A stretch of 64,000 nucleotides of DNA from Aphrophora alni (lineage: Eukaryota; Arthropoda; Insecta; Hemiptera; Aphrophoridae). The notes beneath the pieces are model-generated. The model had not been told where the DNA came from, searched no databases, and worked only from the letters and a program-made list of their open reading frames with translations. The position numbers were made by a program, and so were the translations under genes. The DNA lies in assembly GCA_963513935.1 (NCBI GenBank), contig OY740765.1, positions 78,031,054 to 78,095,053 on the forward strand, in the 5' to 3' direction. Shown piece after piece: positions 1 through 12,260 of the stretch (position 1 is the first letter of the stretch; the number at the start of each line of letters is the position of its first letter).

Positions 1-2096
1 GGATAAAGTTAAAGTATCAAAATTAAGAAAACCTGTTTAGAATTAAATATACTAAAGAATTTGTAAGTCCTAGGGTGATCAGTAAATAATAACCCCCCAA
101 AGGAAGAAGTGTGGAACCAAGTGTGAAAATAACTAGGATCTGAAGGTCAGACAGAATCTTTGCTGCGGCTAGCACGTTTGTTAAAGGAACTAAACAAAAT
201 GGTGAAGTTTCAAAACTCTAAAGTGACAGGTGTGAAAAACAAAAACTTAAAATCACGCCGATTATTGCAGGTGAACGAGCGGGCCGAAAAACACCACGCG
301 AACTTCTCGCGAAAGCTGACATGAAGACCTACAAAATGCTGATAAATAAAAAATGAAAACTCAATTAGGAAAACCGCTAGAATAGAATAACGAAGAAACA
401 ATAGGAAATTTTGCAGTAGCAAGTTTGAAAATGCAGAGTCCAAACTCCAGGACTTCGTGACATATAAATGGGCGGAGTCAGGGTACCAACCGACAGCCAT
501 AATAATGAAAATGACTAATTACAGGAAAGCAATTAAAATAAAAGATTAGAGGACTTGGACCATGGCAATTCACTCATAGGTAAACAAACCAAATGTTAGA
601 ACAGAAAATTAACAAAAGAATTACGTAAGAAATAAGAAAATAAAGAACTATCGTATTATCCCTGCGAGGGTAAGAAATTGGTATGGGAATACGATAGTTT
701 TAGGCTATAAATATAGTTGCACGAGACTTCATCGCTCTCTCTTAAAAAAATTCTAAAAGCAGTGGTAAGGGGTTACTATGCCCGATTGCGCTCTCTTTTA
801 AAAATCAATTAAAACAAGTGTAAGGTGTTACTATGTCCGAAGCTATTTTGAAAAATTACAAAAAAGTTAAAATGGTAAATGTTAAATGGTAAAGTTAAAT
901 GGTATCAGTGCTAAAGATCTAGTCGTAAAGGAAATAAATGAAGTGAGAAGTGAAATGTTAAACTAGCGAATCTGCAGTGAGTTCCGAAAAAGTGGAAAAT
1001 CTTATACATCCAGAGTTAATGAAAATTAACACGCCACAGGAACTTCGCTAAGGACACATGGATCAACTGTAAACTTCAACAACAACTGGACACCAGAGAA
1101 TCAAAATCATCCCACCATCCAGGAACATCTAGACCAGGATCTTCCAGTCGGCGGTCAAGGTCTGAAAAGTTATTCAAACTAACCTTTTTCTTATAAGGGC
1201 AAAATTGGCCAAAGATTAAAGTTAGAGTCAAACTGATTTTCCTGGGATATAAATTTAATATAATCAATTAAAAATTGTGTAGGTTAAGATATAATACTTG
1301 TGTGTGGATATTTCTTTTTCATAATAATAAAATGTTAATATAATAATCCTGAACAACTAATTAGATTTAAAACGTAAAAATTAGTGTTCAGAGATTAATA
1401 AGAGGAAATTCTTTGGTAACATAGTAATATAAAGTATGAAATTTTCCTCTAAATTAAAATAATTGCCTAACTGCTACCTAAATATAAAAGTAATAAAGGA
1501 ATAAATTGTATGATTTTTTTTTTTTTTTTTGTCTAATGATGAGAACTAAATAATGTTGTAACTTTCTGTTTTAAATAATTTTGTTTTTTATTATTGAGAG
1601 ATTTGATTTTTGTTTCTGTCAAATCAAATAAAATAAATAAGTTTCAGTTGTTAATATCAAAAATAAGGTGTAGTTGTTTATAATTATCCACACATCTTGA
1701 TTATATTTACAGGTAATATTTGGAATTAAGGTAAGATATAGTGTATTTACAAGGTATAAGAACACGCTCTCTAGGGAATAAAAAAGATAAAAAAGTAAAA
1801 TCGTGTTCTCCCTGAGTATAAGGGTAAATTAAATACAGTAACTGGCAGTAATTAAATAAAAAGGGGGGTACCGGCAGTTTAGGGCAACCTAAACTGTTGA
1901 AGGGGTTATTCAATCCAGGCCAGACAAAATACAGAAGCCTACACTTCCAGGGGATTGAATAATTCGTTCTTTGTTACGCGAAAACGAATCCTGGACGAAA
2001 AAAATTCAGGATTCGAGACTAGTGCGCTTAATAAATAAGATAGGGGAAGCGTACGGTCTAGCTCATAAAAAAGTTGAGTTTTTTCGTTGTAGCTCA
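1..2096. other. No gene recognised; hairpin and short tandem duplication
   Basis: I see no convincing coding region here. There is a 12-bp perfect inverted repeat (arms 646-657 and 688-699, loop about 30 nt) followed by a TATAAATA at about 708. An imperfect ~56-bp tandem duplication lies at 731-845, each copy starting with a CGCTCTCT motif and ending in GTTACTATG. A poly-T run lies at about 1516-1530. The hairpin, TATA and repeat could be a retroelement leader, but no matching second copy was found. Confidence 0.35.
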
Positions 2097-2540
2097 TAAC
2101 TCATTAACTATTTGTCCTGAAAGGTTGAAACAAAAACCATTTTGTAGATAATTTTCCATTGTATAAATTTAGTTGTGTATATTTTTCGTACCTTCTCTCC
2201 TATGAGAAAATTTGAGCTGAAGTTGTATTTAAAAGACAAATAATTTACTCTTTTCTAAAAAAAAATTCTTAGGGAAGGAATGGTATATACAGCTTAATAT
2301 TTTGTGTAGAATATTTGTATACTTTAAAAGAAATACATTTTTGTAAATATATATATTTTTTAAAATTTTTTCAACTATATCTCTGATAGGACTGGTGATA
2401 AAATTTTGAAACTTGTACATCTTATAGCGTTTGTATTTAAATGTGAAATATAAAAAAATCCTCTTGTATATTGAAGTAGTAAAAAAGTTATGCCATCTTA
2501 AAATCAAGAAAAATGGCATGAAAAGAGGATACTTTTTGCT
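2097..2540 (+). repeat. Left terminal inverted repeat of the 2.1-6.8 kb element
   Basis: This arm pairs with the reverse complement of about 5565-6053 plus 6747-6757. Matching begins at TAACTCATTAAC and runs inward to the block around AAAGAGGATACTTTTTGC. Confidence 0.7.
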
Positions 2541-2696
2541 TATTCTATCTCTGCATGATGATACAATCTTCTATGAGCACTGTGGTGAAATTTTTACTAA
2601 TAGTTGAATTGATTTTTTAATTATTTGATTTTTCCGCTTATACGTTTTTACTAGCAAATATTGAATTTACAATAATATTTCAAGTGAAAAATATAC

Positions 2697-2769
2697 GACC
2701 TAGACTGGGAATCGAACCCAGGAACTTTGGCTTTACGCGCCAATGCTCTACCAACTGAGCTATCCTAGT
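2697..2769 (-). tRNA. tRNA-like sequence (pseudo-tRNA or SINE head)
   Basis: On the minus strand a cloverleaf can be drawn: D arm GCTC/GAGC around AGTTGGTA, anticodon stem TTGGC/GCCAA, and T arm CTGGG-TTCGATT-CCCAG. The acceptor stem has one A-A mismatch and two wobble pairs. The anticodon loop reads GCGTAAA, so position 33 is C instead of the near-universal U. That argues for a pseudogene or a tRNA-derived SINE rather than a working tRNA. The nominal anticodon is GTA (Tyr-like), with low certainty. It lies inside the large inverted-repeat transposon. Confidence 0.55.
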
Positions 2770-3116
2770 CGCCTCCCAGTACAGGGCGCAGACCTCTCAC
2801 TTGACTTTAGTTGCTGCAATTTTGAGTTTTCAATTAATTACCTCGCATATGCGACATTGAAATTAATTTTTACTCATTTTTCAGCCCTTATACAAGTAAG
2901 ATTCCTGTTACAAAGAAGTAGGTAGAGTTGTATCCAAACCTCAGTTAGTAGTTCATTTCCTAGTGGGGAGTACAGTAGAGATTATTAGTTTTGTATGACA
3001 GTTTATTATTTGGTAAGCTTAATTTTTTTTAGATTTTAATGAAGTGGTTTATATTGTGATATTATATTAAATTTAAATTGTAAACAATAAAGTTCAGTAG
3101 TGATATTTTCGTAAAA

Positions 3117-5347
3117 TGGAAGATTATATGAACTGTGCTGGAAAATATTTAAATGAAAATTTCCGCAAAAATGTTTATGGGGAAGAAGTAGACAAGAAAA
3201 TAATACAGGATAGTAAAATGGATGGAAAAGACCAGCAATTGCTTACATTTTGAATATGTAATCAAATTGAAACATTCCGTGAATACCATGAGAAGATTCT
3301 GTGATCCTTTCATGGGTCATAAAAAAGTTATGAAACAGGTTTGAGAAAAATTCTTATAGACCATGTTGTTAAAAAAAATCCTAACATAAATTTGATACCA
3401 TGAAAATCTGTATGTACAAATGTTTTTCATAGCTATTTATTGATGATGGATTAAACCAAAATGATATATTCCAATCAACTTAAGATAATATACTACAGAC
3501 AGATGCTGTGTACAGTAGTATCTTTTGTCTATCTCCAGCTTTAAAGCTTACAAAATTATATCATGATAAAAGGGTTATCATGATCAGTCTAAAATTGAAA
3601 GAGTGTTGTCAAAAATTTAAAAAAAACCTTGAAATCGCTTTTGATAATAATATTCCTGAAGTGTGCAAATCCTCCAATACTGATGAATCACTAGCTAAAG
3701 AATATAATAAATTAATTGGTGAACTGTAAGAAAAGCACAATATTTCATTAAAAAAGGAAAAAGTAAAAATTATAAGTCTGTTACAAAAAAATTGGCCTAA
3801 GTGGAAAAAGTTACCCTAAAAAAAAAGTAATCAGATTTATGAGAAAGACAATAACAGTAGATTATGTCTAGGAAAAAAAGACTGTCAGTGTTGTCATAGA
3901 CGGTGTAAAAACATTGGTAAAAGCGCCTTGTGTTTGGGAACCTAAATGAATTATTTGTATCTTTCGAAAATGAACATCAGTATATTAATATTAGTTGCTC
4001 TATATTTTGTAATTTGTGCATTCTAGCTGGCATATCCGGAACACATAATGTATGCATTTGCCCATACCACCAAAATATCAAGCTGATAATTGACGGGGAA
4101 AAATTATCTGTTAACTTTAAAGACTTGATTGTTTGTGATAGTGAAAATTATTCCTGTATGATGGATATGTGTCAAGCATGTGCCCAGGTGTGAATGTTCT
4201 AATTTATATGTTTTATTTGTCAGAAGAATGTGATTTATTTGATTCCGGATGTAGTAAACTATAAAATATGGATCACGGCTGACATAACTGACATGATTAA
4301 TGTAATACAGCTAAATGATAAGTGTTTTAAAAACCTAACTGAAAAAAAATAAATAAAATTACCATTTTGTTGCTAAAGCACAGGGGAAATGGTTTAAGGA
4401 GAAAAAAGCGAACTTAATTAGTAATGAATGCTTAGTTCTAGCAGATTTTTCTGAAAATTTTTCATTTTTGATCCAAGATGAGATTCAGAGTTTTCACTGG
4501 GTGAATAAACAAGTAATTGTCCTCCCTTTTGTTTTTTACTAATAAAGAAGACAACAAAGTTAAACACTCTTTTATTTGTGTGCTTAGTGATAATTTACAA
4601 CATGACAGTGCAGCTATTCACATATTCCAAAAAACCTAATAAAAGAAATCAAGGAAACTGTGCCTCGTGTAACAAAATTGATTCATTTTATTGATGGCTC
4701 ATCCAGTCAGTACAAAAACAAGACAAATTTTGCCAACATTTGTTACCATAAGAAAGATTTTAATTTGGAGGTCACAACTAAGAGAGAGGTAACAAAAAGC
4801 AAGTTTACAAAGACCACTTGGAAACCAAATCCTTACAGTAAATAAAATGTATGGATTCTGCTCTGAAAACCTGACTGGAATTAAATGCATATTAGTGAAG
4901 AAAGAGGAAGTTATTCTTCATTCAAAGGTTCTTGAACAAAGATTTGACTCATGTCAAAGAATTGTTGGGACAAAAATGAGCTATAATGTTTAAAACATAA
5001 ATAGCTTTGAAGAACACTTAGTGGTCAAGATGGCACCATTAATTCTCAAGGAAAAAGGTCTTATTGCCTGTGTTTATGAAGAGCTTTGGTGGCTTGGTGA
5101 AGTGGTAGAGGTAAGCCAAGAAAACAATGGCATTTGTATTAATTTCTTTCATCATTCTGATCCTCGCACATCTTTTAATATATCAGGTATGGATTAAAGT
5201 ATGGATTCCCATGAAGAATATTTTGAGAAAACTGATACCGCTTGCATTATCAACAATTACTGGTTGTTCACATTCTATTTCTCAAACATTGTGTGAATAC
5301 ATTTCCAAGCTCCTAATACATTTTTGTTCAAGATTCAAAAGTTCTTA
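3117..5347 (+). pseudogene. Decayed gene of the long-TIR transposon; unknown protein
   Basis: Open stretches in shifting frames run from an ATG at 3117 to about 5347, broken by several stops and frameshifts. Recognisable pieces are a Cys/His cluster at about 3985-4190 (a C-x-C-x-x-H pattern in CICPYH, then CQAC), a block reading HFIDGSSSQYKNK at about 4684-4722, and a late block with the motif YEELWWLGEV at about 5073-5102. The invariant-looking DGSSxQYKN block followed by a WWLGxVxEVS block is my main reason to think it was one protein. I recall a similar family of repetitive hypothetical proteins in arthropod and cnidarian genomes, but I cannot name it. Its position between long inverted repeats suggests a transposase or accessory gene. 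Function is not established. Confidence 0.5.
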
Positions 5348-5564
5348 ATTTAACATATGTATGATGTACCACAGCGATTTTTAGGTAATTTAGCTAATCT
5401 TAAATCAATTTGTAAATAAATATTAACAAAGATTTAAGTTACTGTAGAGCATAAAGTGTATAAGTTATAAACAGTATAATTATATTATTTCACTGTTCTG
5501 ACCATGTTTTGTACTACATGATCCTGTAAGATAAAAACTCCAATCATAATAACATACAGTGATA

Positions 5565-6053
5565 AAGTATGCAAAAAGTATCCTCTTTTCACACTGTTTT
5601 TCTTGATTTTTGAGATGGCATAACTTTTTTACTAGTTTAATATAAAAGATAATTTTTTATTTTCACTGTTAAATAAAAAAAAACTATACATTGTATAAGT
5701 TACAGAATTTTATCACCAGTTCCATCAGAATATAGGGACCTAAAGTTGACAAAACTTGTAAAATTTTTTTTTTCAAAATTAAAAAAAAATATATGTAAGT
5801 ATTATTAATATTTATTAGAGCAATACTATTAGTATATAATTACATGCACACAAAATATTAAGCTGTATATAACAACCTTCCTTAAGAAAAATGTTTTTTA
5901 AAAGAGTAAATTATTTGATTTTTAAATACAATATCAGCTTAAAATTTTTCAAAGAAGTGAAGGTAAGACAAAATATACACCTAACCAAATTTATACAATG
6001 GAAAATTACCTATAAAATGGTTTTTGTTTCAGCCTTACAGGACAAATAGTTAA
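5565..6053 (-). repeat. Right terminal inverted repeat (inner part) of the 2.1-6.8 kb element
   Basis: Inverted copy of 2097-2540. The TIR is cut at TTAA (6050-6053) by a nested element, and its last bases (TGAGTTA) resume at 6751-6757. Confidence 0.7.
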
Positions 6054-6746
6054 CCCATTGCGGGCGAAAGACATGACGTTCACGTTCTCGCGTTAGTTGG
6101 ACCAAACTCCAAAAGACGTCTATGTTTCGTTCAATTGTTCTGCGTTGTCAACTAACAGTTGTGATTCATGATAACTCTGCTAGATTGTGCGTTTTGTTTT
6201 TTTAATTATCTCCAATAGATTGTGCGTGGATGCCTAACAATGTGTTTCAAGAAAAATCCAACATACTGTTTGTGAATGCTTACTTTTTTTTATACTGTCA
6301 GTGTGCCGCTGTTTTGTGAATGAGTGTGCCGATCTGTTATGTTTGGTTGGCGAGATGGGTGACAACGTACGTTCGTCAGAACTTGATAGGTTATTATTAG
6401 AAAGTGGTAGTGACAGTGATAGTGATACTGATCCTTCGTTTTTGGATGGGAATGAGTTATTATTAGTTCGTGTTTGTCCCCGTTTGCTCGTGCGTAATTC
6501 AGTGTTGTGCGAAGCTTCGACGAGATACAAGTGGTTGAACCTTCAGACCAAGATGATGTTTTAAAGTTTAGTTTTACTCATTATAGTTGTTTACATTTAT
6601 AAAAAAAGATTTAGCTTTGTTAGAATACCAATATGTGAAAAGGACGTGAACGCAATGTCTTTCGCCCGCAAAGATGCACATAGTGCTGTGAAATAATTCC
6701 GGCTGCTGGGTGCCGTGCGGCACAGTTTTATTCCGCCTACAATGGG
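6054..6746 (+). mobile_element. 693-bp TTAA-flanked piggyBac-like non-autonomous element
   Basis: The ends read CCCATTGCGGGCG... and ...CCTACAATGGG, flanked on both sides by TTAA (6050-6053 and 6747-6750), the target duplication typical of piggyBac-type elements. A sub-terminal inverted copy of the left end (GGGCGAAAGACAT...) lies at about 6643-6675. Removing the element and one TTAA rejoins the right arm of the surrounding transposon, which confirms both borders. No transposase core is present. Confidence 0.8.
6355..6564 (+). pseudogene. Acidic leader peptide ORF, probably the stump of a piggyBac-type transposase
   Basis: An ATG at 6355 opens about 69 codons with a Ser/Asp-rich acidic stretch (LESGSDSDSDTDPSF) near residues 14-28. 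piggyBac-type transposases commonly start with such an acidic region, and the ORF sits just inside a TTAA-flanked element. I read it as the N-terminus left after internal deletion. The rest of the ORF resembles nothing I know. The extra upstream codons to 6301 have no ATG. Confidence 0.45.
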
Positions 6747-7019
6747 TTAATGAGTTAACATAAATCCTTGTAAACACAAAAAATAGTGTGCATGGAGAAA
6801 CCAAAATGGTCGCCATATGTAAATGGTAAAAGATTAATTTTTTTAAAACAGTGTTGGAACACCTAAAACACGAGAGAAACAACAGTAGATATATAAAAAT
6901 TGTTTTAAATGGTGGAACAACCAACTTTATTTTTTTAAACCATTTGAAATGAATTGACCTTTTTTTTTTTCTTCTAAAGATTAGATTCTACTTTATATAA
7001 ATAAAGTAAAGACTTACCT

Positions 7020-7480
7020 CTATCATTTGTCACTGTTTCCCCACACTGTGTGATGTGAATGATGTCTACTCTCACCAGGAGTTCAACATTCTCACGCACG
7101 CAGTGCTCCACCACCTTTTTGAAGTTGGTGGGTGGTGGATTTTCAGCCGAATTGTGTGGGAAGTAAGCGGACGTATCAGCTTCTTGTGTTCACACGTAAC
7201 TCAGTACTAACTACTGATGTGTCCCTGGGACATAGAGAAGATAAAACAAGTATCTTAATCTTATTCCTAAGAACTATGCTGGTTTTTGGATTATTATTAG
7301 TAGTTCTATCATACACTAACTTACCTTTACTTATGGATAGCCCTGCATTTCTGCTGCTGGTCACTCATGGTATATTAGGGTGATGTCAGCTTGTCCCTGC
7401 TTAAGCAGCCTCTGTAAGACAGCAGTTAACACCTTACTGTGATGAAGGTTTACTTGAACCACCCTCATCCTTCCTTGGAG
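7020..7480 (-). pseudogene. LINE endonuclease-domain fragment (Jockey/R1-type retrotransposon)
   Basis: On the minus strand, frames broken by stops give the order expected at the N-terminus of an apurinic-like endonuclease of non-LTR retrotransposons. First is a block VQVNLHHSK followed by GQADITLI (about 7390-7480), then SKGKLVYDRT and an L-N-V-N-T-R-S segment (about 7176-7330). Last is a SAYFP...PPPTNF...VVEHCVREN.ELLV block (about 7025-7170). Several nonsense codons and frameshifts are present. No reverse-transcriptase part follows, so this copy is truncated. Weak coding signal continues upstream to about 7960, possibly the preceding ORF, but I cannot support it. Confidence 0.65.
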
Positions 7481-8502
7481 TAGAGATCATTCTGTAGTTT
7501 GTTTTAGCGAAAGCTCTGATGCACTCTGTAGCCTACTGCTTGAAGTGACTTCAATGAAATATTGTCGATCACTATTACCAGAGTCTGACCACACTCCTCC
7601 AGTTTCCTATCGACAACCTTCCAACTCTGCGTGAAGTTCTTTGTTCTTGGTTTTCATCATTTGTTTGCAGAACTTGATCTGGTGGAACCTAATTGTTTTG
7701 TTACCCAGACCAACAACTTTGTTGTCCTAAGTACCACCCTAGCCAGATCCCCTTTTAACTGTAACCCCTCTTTCATGGTAATCTTAGTAACCTTGTCTTC
7801 CAGCTACTACTTGGCCGTCTCATCCACACATGTGATTAGGAAAGCTTTTTTTCTCCAGATAGGAGTTGTGGAATTTGGGTGCTGTATCTTGAAAGGACAA
7901 TACTTCCCCAACAATAATCTCCTGGATTGTATACACTTGATCTCCTGTGAGTTATTTACATAAAAACAATAATGAAAATGACAAAAATACTAAAAAAATA
8001 TAAGCACCATTAAATAAACACACAGAAAAGGTAAACATTTTACAATGGAAGGAACTAGATACCTGATAGAATGATTTCCTCTTTCGAGCTTACCATCGTA
8101 TGATTTTGAGCGCTAGGCAGTCGATGTAAAAAACTGCTCTATATAAAAATTGCAAAGTGTAACAAAACTAATAGAAACCAATTCAAACACAATAGCAGGA
8201 TGCTGGAGAAAATTACAAAGCAAATACACTATTACCACAACATACACAAACCATAGAAAAATCTCACATACATTTTGTAGAACTCTTACACACATTACTC
8301 AAATGCTTACAAAGAGATAATTTATATGCAAGAACTAACCTCCAATTTCATTTATAAATTGTCTTTGAGAAGGAGAATGTTTCAAAAATTTTGGAAGAAG
8401 ATTAAATAATTTTGGTGAAAAGTAGTCGAAAGACAGTTTATAGCAAGCAACCCATGGCCTTGTAATTTCAAACATGCTATTCGTACTTTCCCTTGAACTA
8501 TG

Positions 8503-8504
<2 letters not shown>

Positions 8505-8533
<29 letters not shown>
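8505..8533. repeat. (TA)n microsatellite
   Basis: About 14 TA dinucleotides in a row. Confidence 0.9.
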
Positions 8534-10489
8534 TCTTTTTATTATTATATGAACAATAATAAAATATATTAAGCACTTTATATACATATAAGTAAATATG
8601 GGACATTAGATTTAGATTTGGAAAAGGGGTTAGGAGGATAGTAACCCCTGGCCCAGCAACTTCCTAGCTACGGTATATGCTGTTCAACACTTTGCCTTAG
8701 GATGATTAGAAACCCACCCTTCTGCCGAATATGTTGCACCCCCTGTACCTGCGAGGAGACTTGTAGGTCTGCACTTGACTCCTCTTCCCCCCTTCTCTCT
8801 AAAGAAGAGAGGATATAGGAGGCCACTGTATAGAATCTTCACAGGCCAAAGGGACGTTAATTTCTTTCGTATTTATTATAGAAAGTCGATTTATAAGCTG
8901 GAACATGGCAGCTAGAATATGTCTTAAAATACAGTACATGGTAAATTGTGTAGTAAATTTTATTACTTTTTTTTAGATGTACATGATTTTGTTTTGCACC
9001 AATTTTATCTTTTTGGAAAGATTGCTTTTAGATGTCGTAGATTTCAACAAAAAAAAAAAATATTTCAACAAAATTCTATAGGATTCAATTTATTTTGGAG
9101 AGTGGAAATCAGACACTTGTAGGCCTATATATATATTTTTTGAGTTGAGTGTGGACACACAACCTGTAGGCCTATATATATATTTTTTAAGACTATCTCC
9201 ATGGTTATTTACACTTTTTCTGACAACTACTGCCCTGATGGATTTTTTTTCAAGGGATAATTTTGTTTGACTAAATTTCGATCGTGAATGGGTATGTGAG
9301 AAGGTAAAGCTTGTCCACCATTTTTGCACTGTTTATTTCCTTTCACATTCATTAATTTATTTTACAATTTAGAAAACATGAATTGAAATATCAAATTGTC
9401 ATGAGTAGGCCTAAGCCAGATTTACCTCATGTTCTAATAGACTGAAGACATTATTTAGTCTTCTTGAATATAAAACCTGACCTAAACTGTTTGGAATGTT
9501 TCCTGCTACCAAAACTCTAACATACATAAATAGCCGAAACTACAAATAACAATTCAACCGAAGAACGAAAATTATTTTTTAAACTAGAATACTAAAATTC
9601 TGAATTATTTTATTCTTCATATAATTGTAACTTCAAATAATTGTACAACATGACAAAGAAGATATAAAAATAACTAACTATTCTATTATATATTTGGGGT
9701 AGAACTACTTTTTTTGCTAAGAAAATGGAAAAATATAATGACACTGCTTGCACAGATAACATTCATATTTTGTTATAAGTTGTAAATCCATTTTCAAAAT
9801 GGGAATAGTTATTGAAGTCCTAAATTGTGAACTTTATTAATTTTTTGTTAAAACTCCTAACACTGTACAAGTACACAAATCAATCTTTACAATGATGACA
9901 AAATAATGTAAGACTGCAAAACATGTGATATGAAATCAATCTTTATGATCTACAAAGAGATATTTTATAGCAAACACTTAAAAAGCCATCCATACCAGAT
10001 TTAGTGCAATATGAAAAGTGAAAGCACTAATTCCATTCACAGGTCATCAAGTCCTTCTTAGGTGCTAAAATATTACAGTTGTTGGTAGGATTTTTTAAAT
10101 AGATCATCATGAGTATATTTATTCAATATTTCAGTTTCATGGTTTTTACCTTTTCCAACAAAATTAAAATTACATTATTCTGACATGCTTTTTCAAAATA
10201 TAAAATATATTATTTTTTAAATAAAATTTATATGATATGATAACTTAAGATTCTCTTCCTGGATCTAAAAACTGATTTTCTTTCATCACTTATAATTTTT
10301 TTTTTTTTCAGAGAGTTAAATAAACCCATTTCAAAGCATACTTTTCCTTATTAGTTTAAGGATTCTAGAAGATCCTAAAGAAAGAAAAAACAAAATATAA
10401 TAATTATGAAAATCATAGTGTTAAAATTATAAATCATGTATAATAAAAAGAAAAATGTTTTTGCCATTTAAAATTTTATTGACTTTTTC

Positions 10490-10850
10490 AAAACTTAAAA
10501 TTCACTATTTATATGATCAAAAAATGAGTAAAAGATCCAAACTCTTGTGCAAAATCTCAAGTAAAAAAAAAGATGGTTCAGGAATAATTGGGAAGAAACA
10601 AAAATGAACTCTGACCACTATCATTAAATAGCTTCATGAATCAAGCTTTACTAAAAGCTTGATTTTAATGAAATATGACTTTCACTGAGGACATGTTTAT
10701 GGCACAAGTGACACACCGTTATTTAAATATATAAATATTTTTCGAAACTTTCGAAATTACATTTTTGATGATGGTTGGCTTTGGTTCAATTTTATTTGGT
10801 TTTGGGGATAGGTTAGTGACAAAGTTTGTGCAAAGGTTATGTACACAGTT
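10490..10850 (+). repeat. Dispersed repeat, copy 1
   Basis: Shares ordered blocks with 23090-23450: AGGAATAATTG, GCTTGATTTTAAT, GAGGACATGTTCATG-like, and a TTTATTTGGTTTTGGGGAT end followed by AAGTTTGTGCAA. Inverted relatives occur at about 51600-51775 and 52610-52800. The family was not recognised. Confidence 0.55.
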
Positions 10851-12176
10851 TATAAATTGTACATTTTAAAAGTACAAGTACCTTCAAATTAGTTGGCAAA
10901 TTCAAAATTATTATTATAGTCATGTATGTATAATGGTTTTTAAGTAATGAAGGTTCATTAAGTTCCTTCTCACTAAGAGTAGAGTTATATGATAGACTGG
11001 CATACAACTAAAGTACAAGATAAATTTTTTATTTTTTTAATGTTGAAAATTCATTATTTTTTCATTATATGTTGGTTCATAAATTTATTTTTGAAATTGT
11101 TACTTCAGAAAAATGTAAAGAGGAAAGTTATATGAAAAATTGTTTTTGTATATGGTTTTGAAGATGGGTGAGAAAGAAAGTTTGTATAATTTTCTGCACC
11201 TTATTTTTTTTATAGAATTTAAGTGATATCAGATGAAGGTAAAAGTTTATTTGATTTGCCTTCTCCTTTCAGTAGGCCTAATGATTTAAAATCATGGCTT
11301 ATAAAGATCTAAATAGTTTTATGGGTAAAAATTTTACTGATAGTCTATTTTGTCCAAAACTAAAACAAAAAAAAAACAAGTATTGTCAACATTCATACTT
11401 TTGAATTGTTATGGTTAATTGCCGATGCACTAATTTGTTATGTTGCCCTTTCTGGTTATTGGGTTCAGTGGATAAGCGAAATAATCGATTTAATTTAAGT
11501 GTAAATGTAGTTCAGTGGATAATAAATATTAATTATACTATTGATACAAATTATCTGATACAATCTGATGCCCTAATATAAAAATTCCATAATCTTCAAT
11601 CCAATGTATATACATAATTTAACATTATGTCTTAATATTTCAACAAATATTATTTATTATTTAACTTAATATAAATTGATAATATAACTTAATTGTTTGT
11701 TCCCAAAACAATATAATTTAGAATGAGTTAAGTAGCTTGTTGTTGCAAAAGGTAAAAATGACTCTATTATTTATATTCAAAAGACTCAGAATGGAATATA
11801 AATTTGGTTTGCTCACCCTTTAAGCCAATGATGGAGTAAACCCACAAAGTCTAATCCCAGGAATCTCTTGATGAAAGGCTATCTATGGCCAATGGTGGCT
11901 GGTCCTCTGTCACCATCATTGTCGGCCTCGAACAGAGGTTAGACCCCCATTGATCTCTTCAGTAACGATTGATATTGTTACTAGGTCAGTTTAGGGTTTT
12001 ATAGTTTCTTTTTCTCTGCGTTTACTAGTGAGTCAGTGATTGGTTCAATGTTTGAGTTCTTTTGCAATGATGCTCTACTTCCTGGATTGTCTTGTGACTT
12101 AGAGTAAAATGAATTAAATTTTCATTTTACCATAATTCCTAACAAAATGTAATCTGTTTTTTTATGTTTCCTCTAG

Positions 12177-12260
12177 AAAATTGTGTAACTGAAGAACAAC
12201 TTTTAAAGAAAGAAATTGTAACTCCTGAAGACATCTTGAAGCTGCCAAAAATTACAGAAA
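12177..12260 (+). CDS. unc119: UNC119 lipid-binding chaperone, internal exon A
   Basis: The exon follows CTCTAG and ends before GTAAGT. Read with the first two bases completing an earlier codon, it gives a segment containing TPEDILKLPKITE. That is the conserved region just before the beta-sandwich of UNC119 proteins, where vertebrate proteins have a TPEDVL...ITENYLC order. UNC119 binds N-myristoylated cargo such as G-protein alpha subunits and moves it to cilia and membranes. The exon ends in phase 1, and its single last base joins the next exon to make the Asn of NYLCSP. The upstream coding exon or exons were not found in the window. Confidence 0.88.

Larger units (their letters stand above)
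2097..6757. mobile_element. DNA transposon with ~450-bp terminal inverted repeats and an unrecognised gene
   Basis: The left arm (about 2097-2540) is repeated in inverted orientation at about 5565-6053, continuing at 6747-6757 after a nested insertion. Both arms share long blocks, including CTATTTGTCCTG near the tip, a stretch around TTTTCCATTGTATAAATTT, and an inner AAAGTTATGCCATCTTA block. Similarity by eye is roughly 80-85%. The interior holds a decayed plus-strand gene (3117-5347) and a tRNA-like sequence. The superfamily is not known to me. The exact outer ends are uncertain because I could not fix a target duplication. Confidence 0.7.
7965..12176. other. Non-coding sequence, probably unc119 upstream region or intron
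   Basis: No gene was recognised. The sequence is AT-rich, with a (TA)n microsatellite at about 8505-8533 and a short direct repeat (AGGCCTATATATATATTTTTT) at 9120-9140 and 9169-9189. A dispersed repeat shared with 23.0-23.5 kb lies at about 10490-10850. Confidence 0.5.
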
